From assembly GCA_014879435.1 (NCBI GenBank), contig JACSSB010000317.1:1-7698 (forward strand): a stretch of DNA of 7,698 nt, given 5' to 3'. Shown here piece after piece: positions 1-6,336 of the stretch. The notes under the pieces are model-generated. The model did not search any database, was not told the origin of the DNA, and saw nothing but the letters and a program-made list of their open reading frames with translations. Origin of the DNA: Phycisphaerales bacterium. GTDB lineage: Bacteria > Pseudomonadota > Gammaproteobacteria > Competibacterales > Competibacteraceae. Every line of letters starts with the position of its first letter. Position 1 is the stretch's first letter. The translations under genes and the position numbers were made by a program.

Positions 1-131
1 GCGGAACCGCTCAGTTTGGCGGGATCGGTGGCTTCGTCCAGTAAACCTAGCTGTTGTAGCCGGGCGACGACCCAACGTTCGATGTCGCCGACTTGGGCGA
101 TTTCTTCCCAGGTGGGGGGTGTTTCGCTCAT
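1..131 (-). CDS. Unidentified protein, N-terminal 43 residues only (runs off left edge)
   Basis: An open frame starts at the ATG at 131 and runs off the left edge of the window without a stop. The visible N-terminus begins MSETPPTWEEIAQVGDIERW and continues with a short leucine-rich helix-like stretch (about residues 20-32) and an acidic/polar turn. I recognise no domain in it. A weak purine-rich stretch (GGAAAA) lies just upstream of the ATG. The gene is on the same strand as the SWIM-WGR gene and downstream of it. The two are separated by about 360 bp that hold a long palindrome, so co-transcription is possible but not shown. The start looks real because the codons are used as in the neighbouring genes and there is no competing frame. 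Its function is unknown. Confidence 0.6.
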   Translation of the reverse strand, partial: MSETPPTWEEIAQVGDIERWVVARLQQLGLLDEATDPAKLSGS

Positions 132-147
132 GTCGTTTTCCAGACCG

Positions 148-423
148 AGCATAAGGATTGCTGGAGCGTGAGACGCAAACCGCTACTTCTCACAAGGGAC
201 ACGGTAGGCTCACCGGCCCGCCGCCAGTAACCGGTCCTAGTTGTTGGCGGAAACCGCGGTGGCGTGGTTGGCCCAGCTCCGCCAACAACTAGGACCGGTT
301 ACTGGCGAAGCGGGCCAAGAACAGCCTACCTTGTGGTGTGTGTGGCGTTGGAATTCCCGGACGGCGCAACACCGCCCAAACGGCTAATGGAGGAACGCCT
401 CACGCTCCAGCAATCCTTACGCT
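148..423. repeat. 276-bp imperfect palindrome with nested inverted repeats (MITE-like or structured intergenic element)
   Basis: The outer arms at 152-172 and 399-419 are perfect 21-bp reverse complements. With one mismatch they extend to 148 and 423. The inner arms at 222-250 and 279-307 are perfect 29-bp reverse complements around a 28-base loop. A further 7 bp pair (215-221 with 310-316) after a 2-base bulge, and then 8 bp (203-210 with 323-330). The unpaired part is asymmetric: about 30 bases on the left and 68 on the right. No convincing ORF lies inside, and I see no clear target-site duplication. The element fills the gap between the SWIM-WGR stop and the start of the partial gene, so read-through RNA would form a very stable hairpin. 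It could be a non-autonomous insertion of MITE type, a dispersed intergenic palindrome, or a strong structural terminator. The structure is certain; the class is not. Confidence 0.85.
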
Positions 424-491
424 ACGGACTTTTCGCTCCCTTGTCAAAAGTTGTTATGAGTCAAGTGTCCAATAATCGGGCTATGCATGCA

Positions 492-2291
492 TCATGCCCC
501 ACTGGCGTCGATGAAGCCTTGTTTCGCCAAACGCTCAAGCCGGGCGAAATAGGCATCGCGGGCTTCCTCGGCGTGGTTGAACAGCAAGCGTTGCTGGCGA
601 AGCGCCTGAGGATCGTGGCCCCAGCGCAGCAATACTTGGCGCTCATCCAATGAAATCCGATAACTCAACACGGTTTCACCCTGGCGGCGGCTCAGGGTGC
701 GGGTTTCAGCGCGAATCAGCCGCCGACCCTCGGTAGTTTCTCGCGCCTGTTCCAGTGCGGCCTGTTCACGCGCATAGCGCAACCGTAGTGCGATCATATG
801 CGGGCAGGGGCCCTGTTTGAGGCCAGAGCGACGAAATTCGTGACAGCTGCAACTGGCTTTGATAGTACGGCCTTCGCGATCCAAAGTGAACGAGGTTTGG
901 TAGTGGCGATGCGCTTGCTGATCCTGTACTTCGCCATCGATGGCGGTGCCGTCTAGGCCAAGATCGTGGATGCGGGTCAGTTGGACCTGATCCTTGGTCG
1001 CTAGCAGTCGGTGTGCCTGTTCCTCGCGGGCATCGCGGTAACGTAACTGATCCAGTTCCAAGGGTTGCGTCATCAATGGCCGGTACTGAAACAGACCGCT
1101 AGCGATGTCGTGAACCAAGGTTCCTTTGAGCAATTCCTGTAACAGCATAGGACGAAGGGTCTGGCGTGGTTGACGTAGGGTCTCGCTCAGAGCGTCCAGG
1201 GTTTGTGGATGTTCGGCAAGCTGTTTGACGATGCGCTTGGCCAGCACTTCGTCTTCACCGCCACTGGGCGCGAGCAGGTCGAAGGTGGCGATACCGGCCC
1301 AGCCACTGTCGGTCCAGCCGCTCAAGGCTAGGGTCAGACTGGCGGATTCCAGATCCAAGACGTAGAAAACCGGTAAACCGGCGCCCAGCAGATAAACATC
1401 TACGGCCTTGGTATGGGGGAGTAACCGACCAAGCAGGCTTAATCGCTCGCGACCCCAGGTGCGTACCACCCGCGGTAGCTGGCCTGGGTAGGGCGATGCG
1501 CTGGCGCTCAAAACCTGCTCCCAGGGTTCCAGCACCAATCGCGGTACTTGGCCCGGAACTAGTTCGTAACGCAAGGCGCGCGGTGCGGTCTTGGCCTTGC
1601 GTAGCCGCAGGCTCAGCAGCACGTTGTAGAGATCGACAGGAGCGAGATGAACTCGTGTGGCGGGCAAAGTCGAAGCCGCCTGCACCTGCCCGAAGGCCCG
1701 TAGCCAGCGATAGGGCACGCGGACGGCTTTGGCGTCCCCCGAAGTCGAAAGATGGCCATGCAGGGTCGTAGGTCGATGCGAGCGGATGCCGCGCAGCGCT
1801 TCCAACAACGCGGGAGTGAAGCTCAGATGCGAAGTGCCTGCCGTGAAATGCTCCGCTTGATAGGCATGCCCAGCTTTAAGATGCAGGCGCGCGTAAGTGG
1901 ATTCATCGCGAGAGAAGACTTCGATATCGATCCCGTCCGCGCCGACACTGAACAAGGGGTCCAACGGCGCTTCCTGCTGAGTGGCTTCGCCATATTTGGC
2001 GCTCAGAAAGGCTTTTTGTGCTTCCCACACTGCTTGGTTGGCACGCTTGCCTTTGCGTAGCAAATAAGCCAGATAGTCAGCCCGATCATTAGCTTGGCGA
2101 CGCAGATCGCTGGCCAGCACCTCACCCAGAACCAGCAAGCTATCTCGAACCAGGTCGGGATGTTGAAGGGTAGCCTTGATTTCAACATCGGGGCGAGCGC
2201 CATCCAGCGGTACATCCAGCCTGTAGGATTCGCTGTCGGCAGTGGGGGCGATGAATTCCCGGTAGCGGTGGATCACTTCGGTGCTGGCCAT
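492..2291 (-). CDS. SWIM zinc-finger protein with C-terminal WGR-like domain
   Basis: The protein has 599 residues. Near residues 481-498 it carries a SWIM zinc-binding motif, CxC(12)CxH: C481, C483, C496 and H498. SWIM motifs are known zinc-binding, nucleic-acid or protein interaction modules, found in transposase-like, helicase-associated and other proteins. The C-terminal segment (about 539-597) resembles a WGR domain. It has a strand ending in W557-G558-H559, then a phenylalanine and a helix with AEEARDAYFARLERLAKQGF spacing. WGR domains are known from PARPs and bacterial MolR-type proteins. The first 450 residues match no domain I can name. The start is the ATG at 2291 (MASTEVIHRYREF). 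The frame stays open for 96 more codons upstream, but those would overlap the lyase gene and read like out-of-frame sequence. The Shine-Dalgarno sequence is weak. There is no signal peptide or membrane segment, so it is probably cytoplasmic. It follows the lyase gene after 92 bp, and the two may not be functionally linked. Confidence 0.88.
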   Translation of the reverse strand: MASTEVIHRYREFIAPTADSESYRLDVPLDGARPDVEIKATLQHPDLVRDSLLVLGEVLASDLRRQANDRADYLAYLLRKGKRANQAVWEAQKAFLSAKYGEATQQEAPLDPLFSVGADGIDIEVFSRDESTYARLHLKAGHAYQAEHFTAGTSHLSFTPALLEALRGIRSHRPTTLHGHLSTSGDAKAVRVPYRWLRAFGQVQAASTLPATRVHLAPVDLYNVLLSLRLRKAKTAPRALRYELVPGQVPRLVLEPWEQVLSASASPYPGQLPRVVRTWGRERLSLLGRLLPHTKAVDVYLLGAGLPVFYVLDLESASLTLALSGWTDSGWAGIATFDLLAPSGGEDEVLAKRIVKQLAEHPQTLDALSETLRQPRQTLRPMLLQELLKGTLVHDIASGLFQYRPLMTQPLELDQLRYRDAREEQAHRLLATKDQVQLTRIHDLGLDGTAIDGEVQDQQAHRHYQTSFTLDREGRTIKASCSCHEFRRSGLKQGPCPHMIALRLRYAREQAALEQARETTEGRRLIRAETRTLSRRQGETVLSYRISLDERQVLLRWGHDPQALRQQRLLFNHAEEARDAYFARLERLAKQGFIDASGA

Positions 2292-2323
2292 TTGATCTCG
2301 AGTCTTAGGCAAGAATTTGTTCG

Positions 2324-2350
2324 ATTTTAAAGTTTGAGCATCTGACGCAA
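2324..2350 (-). promoter_or_regulatory. Possible weak sigma-70 promoter for the SWIM-WGR gene
   Basis: On the minus strand a TAAAAT box (2324-2329, five of six consensus bases) lies 15 bases downstream of TTGCGT (2345-2350). The spacing is short and the -35 match is only three of six bases. It sits in the AT-rich 92-bp gap between the lyase stop and the SWIM start, about 33 bases from the ATG. It would allow expression independent of the lyase gene. Confidence 0.25.
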
Positions 2351-2383
2351 TGATGGCACATGGTAAGAGAAATACAGGATTTT

Positions 2384-3544
2384 TTAACGCGAGGCCAGTG
2401 CTGCGCCCATGCGCTCTAAGCCTTCTACCAGCGTGGCGCGTGGGCAACCGAAGTTGAGTCGCACAAAACCCTCGCCACCCGGACCAAAAGCTGCACCATC
2501 GTTCAGTGCCACCTCGGCTCGTTCCAGAAAGAAATGATGTGGATTGCCAGTGATTCCGGCATCTCGGCAGTCCAGCCAAGCGAGATAAGTGGCTTCGGGG
2601 ACGGTGGTACGGATCTCAGGCCAATGGCGGTTGATGTGATCCACGACAAAATCACGATTAGCGGCAAGATAAACCAGCAACTCTCGCAACCAATCGTCGC
2701 CGTGACGATAAGCAGCCAGCGCTGCGCTCAATGCCAGTATGTTCACATCCGGCACGATCCCGCGCATCGCCTGTTTGAATCTCTGCCTGAGTTCCGGATG
2801 CTGGATGATCGCGAAGCTGGCGCCTAGACCGGGGATATTGAAAGTCTTGCTGGGTGCCATCAGGGTGATGCAGCGTCGGGCGATGTCCGGCGACAAAGTG
2901 GCCAGTGGCGTATGCCGCCGCCCATCCAGCAAGAGATCACAATGGATTTCGTCCGAACAGACGATGAGATCGCGTTGTTCGCATATCTCCGCCAACTGGC
3001 GCAGTTCTTCGATTCCAAACGTCCGACCGACCGGATTGTGCGGGTGGCAGAGGATGAACAGCCGGGTACGCGAGTCGATGGCCGCTGCCAATGCGGTTGC
3101 GTCGAAGCGGTAGTACAACCAGCCGTTGTCTGGTTCGGCCGTCAATTCGGCAGTGAGCAGGCGCCGTTCCTGATTGCCCGGTGCGGCTAGGAACGGTGGA
3201 TATACCGGTGTTTGCACCAGCACCCCATCGCCCGGTCCGCCGATGGCTCGACACACGACATTCAGACCACATACCAATCCTGGTAGATGCACGATCTGTT
3301 CTGGTGTCACCGCCCAATCGTAGCGCGTGGCCAGCCGTGCGCAAATCGTCTCAGTCAGTTCCTCCGGCGGTGCGCCGTAGCCAAGGATTCCGTGTGCGAC
3401 GCGCTGGTGCAGTGCCGTCAGCACCGGCTCCGGGGTGATGAAATCCATATCCGCCACCCACAGTGGCAGAGCCGTACCGTAGCGCTGCCATTTCAGGCTG
3501 TCGGTGCCGTGCCGGAAAGGTGAATGGTCGAAGTCATAGGGCAT
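2384..3544 (-). CDS. patB: MalY/PatB family PLP-dependent C-S lyase (cystathionine beta-lyase type)
   Basis: The protein has 386 residues, close to the usual length of about 390 for this family of fold-type I PLP enzymes. Motifs are in the expected order. WVADMDF (29-35) is the N-terminal family signature. In CHPHNPVGR, N170 is the expected cofactor-ring asparagine. In SDEIHCDL, D198 pairs with the pyridine nitrogen, and the DEIH form is typical of MalY/PatB rather than ordinary aminotransferases. In APSKTFNIPGL, K233 is the Schiff-base lysine. FVRLNFGCPR contains R362, the substrate carboxylate ligand. Family members cleave cystathionine or cysteine conjugates to a thiol, pyruvate and ammonia in the cytoplasm. 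E. coli MalY also represses the maltose activator MalT, but nothing here shows that role. The start at 3544 is the only reasonable ATG, and its ribosome site is weak. The reaction class is secure; the physiological substrate is not. Confidence 0.93.
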   Translation of the reverse strand: MPYDFDHSPFRHGTDSLKWQRYGTALPLWVADMDFITPEPVLTALHQRVAHGILGYGAPPEELTETICARLATRYDWAVTPEQIVHLPGLVCGLNVVCRAIGGPGDGVLVQTPVYPPFLAAPGNQERRLLTAELTAEPDNGWLYYRFDATALAAAIDSRTRLFILCHPHNPVGRTFGIEELRQLAEICEQRDLIVCSDEIHCDLLLDGRRHTPLATLSPDIARRCITLMAPSKTFNIPGLGASFAIIQHPELRQRFKQAMRGIVPDVNILALSAALAAYRHGDDWLRELLVYLAANRDFVVDHINRHWPEIRTTVPEATYLAWLDCRDAGITGNPHHFFLERAEVALNDGAAFGPGGEGFVRLNFGCPRATLVEGLERMGAALASR

Positions 3545-3680
3545 GAGGAACGGGTTCCGTCAGGAGCGATGGAGGAGAGTGGATTGAAACGATAGTAAAT
3601 CAATTGATTCGGTTTTACCGTTTCCAGGTCGTGATCATATGAGTAGTGAAGTTGTAACACGATACCTTATTTTGTCTAAT

Positions 3681-4685
3681 CTACACTAAATTGTACATTT
3701 GGCGCAGATGTTGGTAGGCGATGCTGGAGATTTCACGAATAACATCGCCTCGGTTGTTTTTCCAGGCTTGGTAGTTCTTGGTCGGTTGAGATTTTTCGAT
3801 GATGCCGATGAAGGTGTAGGGATAGCGGCCACCGTTGCGTCCTTGGGCGACTAGGATACCCATGTCGCCACATAAGCGGGCGGTAGTACCCGTTTTGTCG
3901 AATACCCAGGTTTCCCGCGCCACGCCGTCGGCGTTGGTATACACCCGGTCACGGTTGGGTAGGCTCATTAGCCGCTTCAGTTCGTTGGAAAAAGGAAGCT
4001 GGTTATACCAGAGGGCATACAGGAATCGATGGTAATCGAGGGCAGAAGCCTTGTTGCGGTAGCTGCGGCCACCTCTGGGGATGCGCTCAACGATTCGGAT
4101 GTGCCGAAAAATACCGGGATGGTAGTGCCTGAGTGTACGCTCGACTTCGATCGGGCCATTGTAGCGGCTAGTCTGATTCAGTAAATGAATGAAATAGTTG
4201 GTGGCGCTGTTGTCGCTGTATTGAATCATCGCCTCCATTTTGGCGCGCTGATAAGGGGTGTAGTACAGCCGCCCTTCCAGTACCTTGTAGAAGAAAGCCA
4301 GCGCGATGAATGGTTTGATCATGCTGGCGCTTTGATAAGGAGTGCTGGCATTGATAGTGGTCAGATACTGCCGACTGGTGAAATCGTAGATCAACCAGGC
4401 GGTGCGCTCATTGGGTGCGATTTTGCCATTCCACCTCAAATATTTGATTTTATTATCTATTTTAGAGGATAAGGCGCTCGCAGGCTGAGGAGGGCGGATC
4501 ACAGTTGAATAATAATTTGAATAATAATCCTGGGCTGCTTCAGCAATCGGTGGAGTTAAGCCACCAAGTGTCACCGCCGTGGCCAGAGTGGCCGCTCTGC
4601 TCAAAAATGCGCGCTTAGTGGGATCGGCAACCGAGCTGGTGGAATCCATGGGAGCGTCCGACGGGGATGATCCGGTAAATAACAT
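3681..4685 (-). CDS. Exported serine hydrolase, beta-lactamase/penicillin-binding fold
   Basis: The protein has 334 residues. The N-terminus has a long polar region, then TKRAFLSRAATL and a hydrophobic stretch ending in PIAEAAQD (about residues 24-52). This is a Tat-like or Sec signal with KR in place of RR and a plausible cleavage after AEA. The mature part has the three catalytic motifs of the serine beta-lactamase/PBP superfamily: SMIK (S121 nucleophile, K124), SDN (157-159) and KTG (264-266). The gap from SxxK to SDN is only 36 residues, against about 60 in class A enzymes such as TEM. No clear ExxLN omega-loop glutamate follows SDN. This argues for a divergent beta-lactamase2-like hydrolase, perhaps acting on peptidoglycan peptides, rather than an antibiotic-resistance enzyme. 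The gene lies 47 bp after the EEP gene on the same strand with no terminator between them, so the two are probably co-transcribed. Confidence 0.88.
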   Translation of the reverse strand: MLFTGSSPSDAPMDSTSSVADPTKRAFLSRAATLATAVTLGGLTPPIAEAAQDYYSNYYSTVIRPPQPASALSSKIDNKIKYLRWNGKIAPNERTAWLIYDFTSRQYLTTINASTPYQSASMIKPFIALAFFYKVLEGRLYYTPYQRAKMEAMIQYSDNSATNYFIHLLNQTSRYNGPIEVERTLRHYHPGIFRHIRIVERIPRGGRSYRNKASALDYHRFLYALWYNQLPFSNELKRLMSLPNRDRVYTNADGVARETWVFDKTGTTARLCGDMGILVAQGRNGGRYPYTFIGIIEKSQPTKNYQAWKNNRGDVIREISSIAYQHLRQMYNLV

Positions 4686-4691
4686 AAGATG

Positions 4692-4697
4692 ACCTCC
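4692..4697 (-). promoter_or_regulatory. Strong Shine-Dalgarno site fixing the serine hydrolase start
   Basis: GGAGGT on the minus strand lies 6 bases before the ATG at 4685. The internal ATG at residue 13 has no such site, so the longer start with its extended N-terminal region is preferred. Confidence 0.8.
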
Positions 4698-4732
4698 AGT
4701 CAGGAAAGGCTGGCGCGGGGGTTACAAAAAAT

Positions 4733-5695
4733 TTACAGGTGGATGATCTGAAAATCAACGATGACGGGGTAATGGTCGGAGCCAAGAGCCGACCCAGTTT
4801 CCCGGTGCAGGATTTGGATACCGTTAGAGAACAGCACGTGATCGATTGGAATCCAAAGCAGCGGTAGGCCAACCGGCCAAGTCGGCAGGATACCACGACC
4901 CTCAGCACTGTCGTGCAAGCCGGAAGTGGCAAGCAGTTGTTCAAAATACGGCGACCACGGCGAAAGGTTGAGATCGCCCAGTAGTAGCAGCGGTTGTCGG
5001 GCTTGTCGAGCGAACGCGGCCAGAGCCGTCAGTTGTGCATTGCGATCTTGGGCACTTTCGGTATTGATGGGGGGTGGCGGATGGGTACCGAGCAAGGTAA
5101 AACGCTGTTGACCGGCCACGATCTCGGCGATGATTGAGGGTAATTCCGCTGGGCCGAGTCGAATGATTTCGGTTCGCGCAAATGGATGACGGCTCAGTAA
5201 AGCGATCCCGAAAGGATCTTCTTGTGGTACGGCAATCCGATGCGGGTAGTGGGCGGTAAATTCAGTCAGCCGTTCGAGCAGCCAGGGCGTGGCTTCCAGC
5301 AGTACGATGAAATCAGGTTGGTATTCGAGGATTGAGTGGCGAATTTGGGAATAATCGCGATTGCTAAAGTTGACGTTGGCCAGCAGGATACGAAAAGTTG
5401 GTTGTTCAGCCCCAGAGTGAGCGGAGGCTTCGACGCGAGGCAGTAAACGCGGTGCCAGTGCGGTGGCATTCAGCAAGGCAAACAGGCTGAAAACGATGGC
5501 CCATCGATAGTGGCGCTGGAACAGCAACAGCGGTAGGTATAAGCTCAATGCGAGGGCGTACTGGGGCCGAAAATGGGAAGCCAACTCGAAAATCCACCAT
5601 GATTGCCCACCCAATCCGATCAGGCTGGCGATGCAGATCAGCGTACCCAAGGCCATGAATAGCCCCATCAGGCTGATGGGAGCGGTGGTTGTCAC
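4733..5695 (-). CDS. Membrane-anchored endonuclease/exonuclease/phosphatase (EEP) family protein, YafD/VanJ-like
   Basis: The protein has 320 residues from a GTG start. Three hydrophobic helices come first (about 6-30, 43-60 and 64-82), followed by an EEP metal-dependent hydrolase domain. The catalytic set appears complete: LLANVNF (N107/N109), LLEAT (E134), TH (204-205), GDLNLSPWS (D241, N243), IDHVLF (D285, H286) and GSDHYPV (S306, D307, H308). EEP enzymes cleave phosphodiester or phosphate-ester bonds using Mg2+. Members with an N-terminal membrane anchor include YafD and VanJ, the latter linked to glycopeptide tolerance through lipid-linked precursors. The substrate here cannot be read from sequence. 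The GTG at 5695 is chosen over a TTG ten codons upstream (5725) because AAGGAA sits 7 bases before the GTG. The TTG has no ribosome site and would lie about a dozen bases from the predicted transcript start. It is probably the first gene of an operon with the serine hydrolase. Confidence 0.9.
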   Translation of the reverse strand: MTTTAPISLMGLFMALGTLICIASLIGLGGQSWWIFELASHFRPQYALALSLYLPLLLFQRHYRWAIVFSLFALLNATALAPRLLPRVEASAHSGAEQPTFRILLANVNFSNRDYSQIRHSILEYQPDFIVLLEATPWLLERLTEFTAHYPHRIAVPQEDPFGIALLSRHPFARTEIIRLGPAELPSIIAEIVAGQQRFTLLGTHPPPPINTESAQDRNAQLTALAAFARQARQPLLLLGDLNLSPWSPYFEQLLATSGLHDSAEGRGILPTWPVGLPLLWIPIDHVLFSNGIQILHRETGSALGSDHYPVIVDFQIIHL

Positions 5696-5702
5696 GATCA
5701 GA

Positions 5703-5708
5703 TTCCTT
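5703..5708 (-). promoter_or_regulatory. Shine-Dalgarno site deciding the EEP gene start
   Basis: AAGGAA on the minus strand, 7 bases upstream of the GTG at 5695. It supports the shorter 320-residue protein over the 330-residue reading from TTG. Confidence 0.6.
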
Positions 5709-5743
5709 GCATCGATCAAAAACAAGAGAGATAATAGATATGT

Positions 5744-5772
5744 ATTATAATAGAGACATTAGGATAAACCAT
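5744..5772 (-). promoter_or_regulatory. Likely sigma-70 promoter of the EEP/serine hydrolase operon
   Basis: A perfect -10 hexamer TATAAT occurs on the minus strand at 5744-5749 in AT-rich DNA, about 49 bases upstream of the preferred GTG start. At 17 bases further upstream the -35 region is ATGGTT (5767-5772), a poor match. The promoter may therefore be weak or need an activator. The -10 position fits a leader of roughly 40 bases. Confidence 0.45.
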
Positions 5773-5933
5773 GATACCGTACGCAATAATCCTTATTTAC
5801 TCTCCACCCCTAGATCGTAATATAGCTACGCTGGATTTGAAGTAAGTACATAAATTCAATTAAAAAAATAATTTCATGGTTTGGTCGCACGAAAAAAAGT
5901 GGGCCATTAACCACCAATAAAGGAATCCCAATT
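5773..5933. other. AT-rich divergent intergenic region
   Basis: This stretch lies between the minus-strand EEP operon and the plus-strand small ORF and is clearly richer in A and T than the flanking genes. It includes a run of seven A residues around 5862 and another around 5892. A possible plus-strand pair, TTGAAG (5837-5842) and TTAAAA (5860-5865) with 17-base spacing, could serve the small ORF. Its -10 matches only three of six bases, so I do not call it as a promoter. I see no coding potential or strong hairpin here. Confidence 0.5.
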
Positions 5934-6206
5934 GTGAAAGGCGACATGACCCGGCAGGTGAAGACTAGGCGTAGTGGTAGTGAAGGCCTGATCCCTGTGG
6001 ATAAACATAGTTGCCCATATTACGGTGAGGCGTCGTGTGTGAGTCCAGGTGGTGGTCATTACTGTGGTGGTTATGGTGGAGATGCGCCCATCAGAGGTAC
6101 CCAGTTCTATGCCGTCTACTGTCTGGAAGAGAAAAATGCTGATTTTCTACCGTATAACTGGGTGAAACCATCATACCGTCCGGCCAATTCGATCCGGTAC
6201 CGGTAG
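5934..6206 (+). CDS. Small cysteine- and glycine-containing hypothetical protein
   Basis: A 90-residue open frame on the plus strand starts at a GTG. AAAGGA lies about 9 bases upstream of it, and an alternative ATG at 5946 would give 86 residues. The N-terminus is basic (KGDMTRQVKTRR). The middle is rich in Gly, Tyr and Cys, with C27, C35, C44 and C63. The C-terminus is aromatic and basic (FLPYNWVKPSYRP). It has no signal peptide or membrane segment. Four cysteines could bind a metal or form disulphides, but no known motif is matched. It is the only plus-strand gene candidate and stands alone between two minus-strand units. I do not recognise the family. It could be a lineage-specific protein, a remnant of a longer gene, or a chance frame. 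Confidence 0.45.
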   Translation: MKGDMTRQVKTRRSGSEGLIPVDKHSCPYYGEASCVSPGGGHYCGGYGGDAPIRGTQFYAVYCLEEKNADFLPYNWVKPSYRPANSIRYR

Positions 6207-6287
6207 TACATTCACTAACACTAAAACTGGAGTTAGACCAAATCGCAGGGATCCGATCAGGATACCGTATGGGTTTGGTCCAGTCGA

Positions 6288-6323
6288 AGGCGGCGAACAC
6301 CCGGTAGACCGGAGTTGCCGCCT
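6288..6323. terminator. Hairpin between convergent genes, possible terminator
   Basis: AGGCGGC-(G)-AAC pairs with GTT-GCCGCCT, a 10-bp stem with one bulged base. It encloses a second small stem, CCGG-TAGA-CCGG. On the minus strand it begins 13 bases after the stop of the TPR-PEGA-MORN gene, and on the plus strand it lies about 80 bases after the small ORF. A short U-rich stretch (TATTTTCC) follows only on the plus strand, and the minus strand has no U tract. It may be a weak bidirectional terminator or a 3'-end stabilising stem. Confidence 0.4.
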
Positions 6324-6336
6324 CACTATTTTCCGC

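Noticed and set aside
148..423. Intact insertion sequence
   Set aside because: At 276 bp with no transposase ORF and no clear flanking target duplication, it can at most be a non-autonomous element.
264..653. 129-residue plus-strand ORF
   Set aside because: It runs through the right arm of the palindrome and then antisense to the end of the SWIM-WGR gene, has no ribosome site, and does not look like a natural protein.
2292..2579. N-terminal extension of the SWIM protein from the ATG at 2579
   Set aside because: The 96 extra codons overlap the lyase gene out of frame and read as Arg/Trp/Ser-rich shadow sequence. The ATG at 2291 starts a normal-looking protein.
3609..3620. Small hairpin CGGT-TTT-ACCG downstream of the serine hydrolase as a terminator
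   Set aside because: The stem is only 4 bp and no U tract follows on the minus strand.
3681..4685. Class A beta-lactamase resistance gene
   Set aside because: Short SxxK-SDN spacing and absence of a recognisable omega-loop ExxLN make a true class A enzyme unlikely.
6236..6280. 7-bp inverted repeat GACCAAA / TTTGGTC as an operator or terminator
   Set aside because: Short arms with a 31-base loop are expected by chance and sit between convergent genes, not in a promoter.
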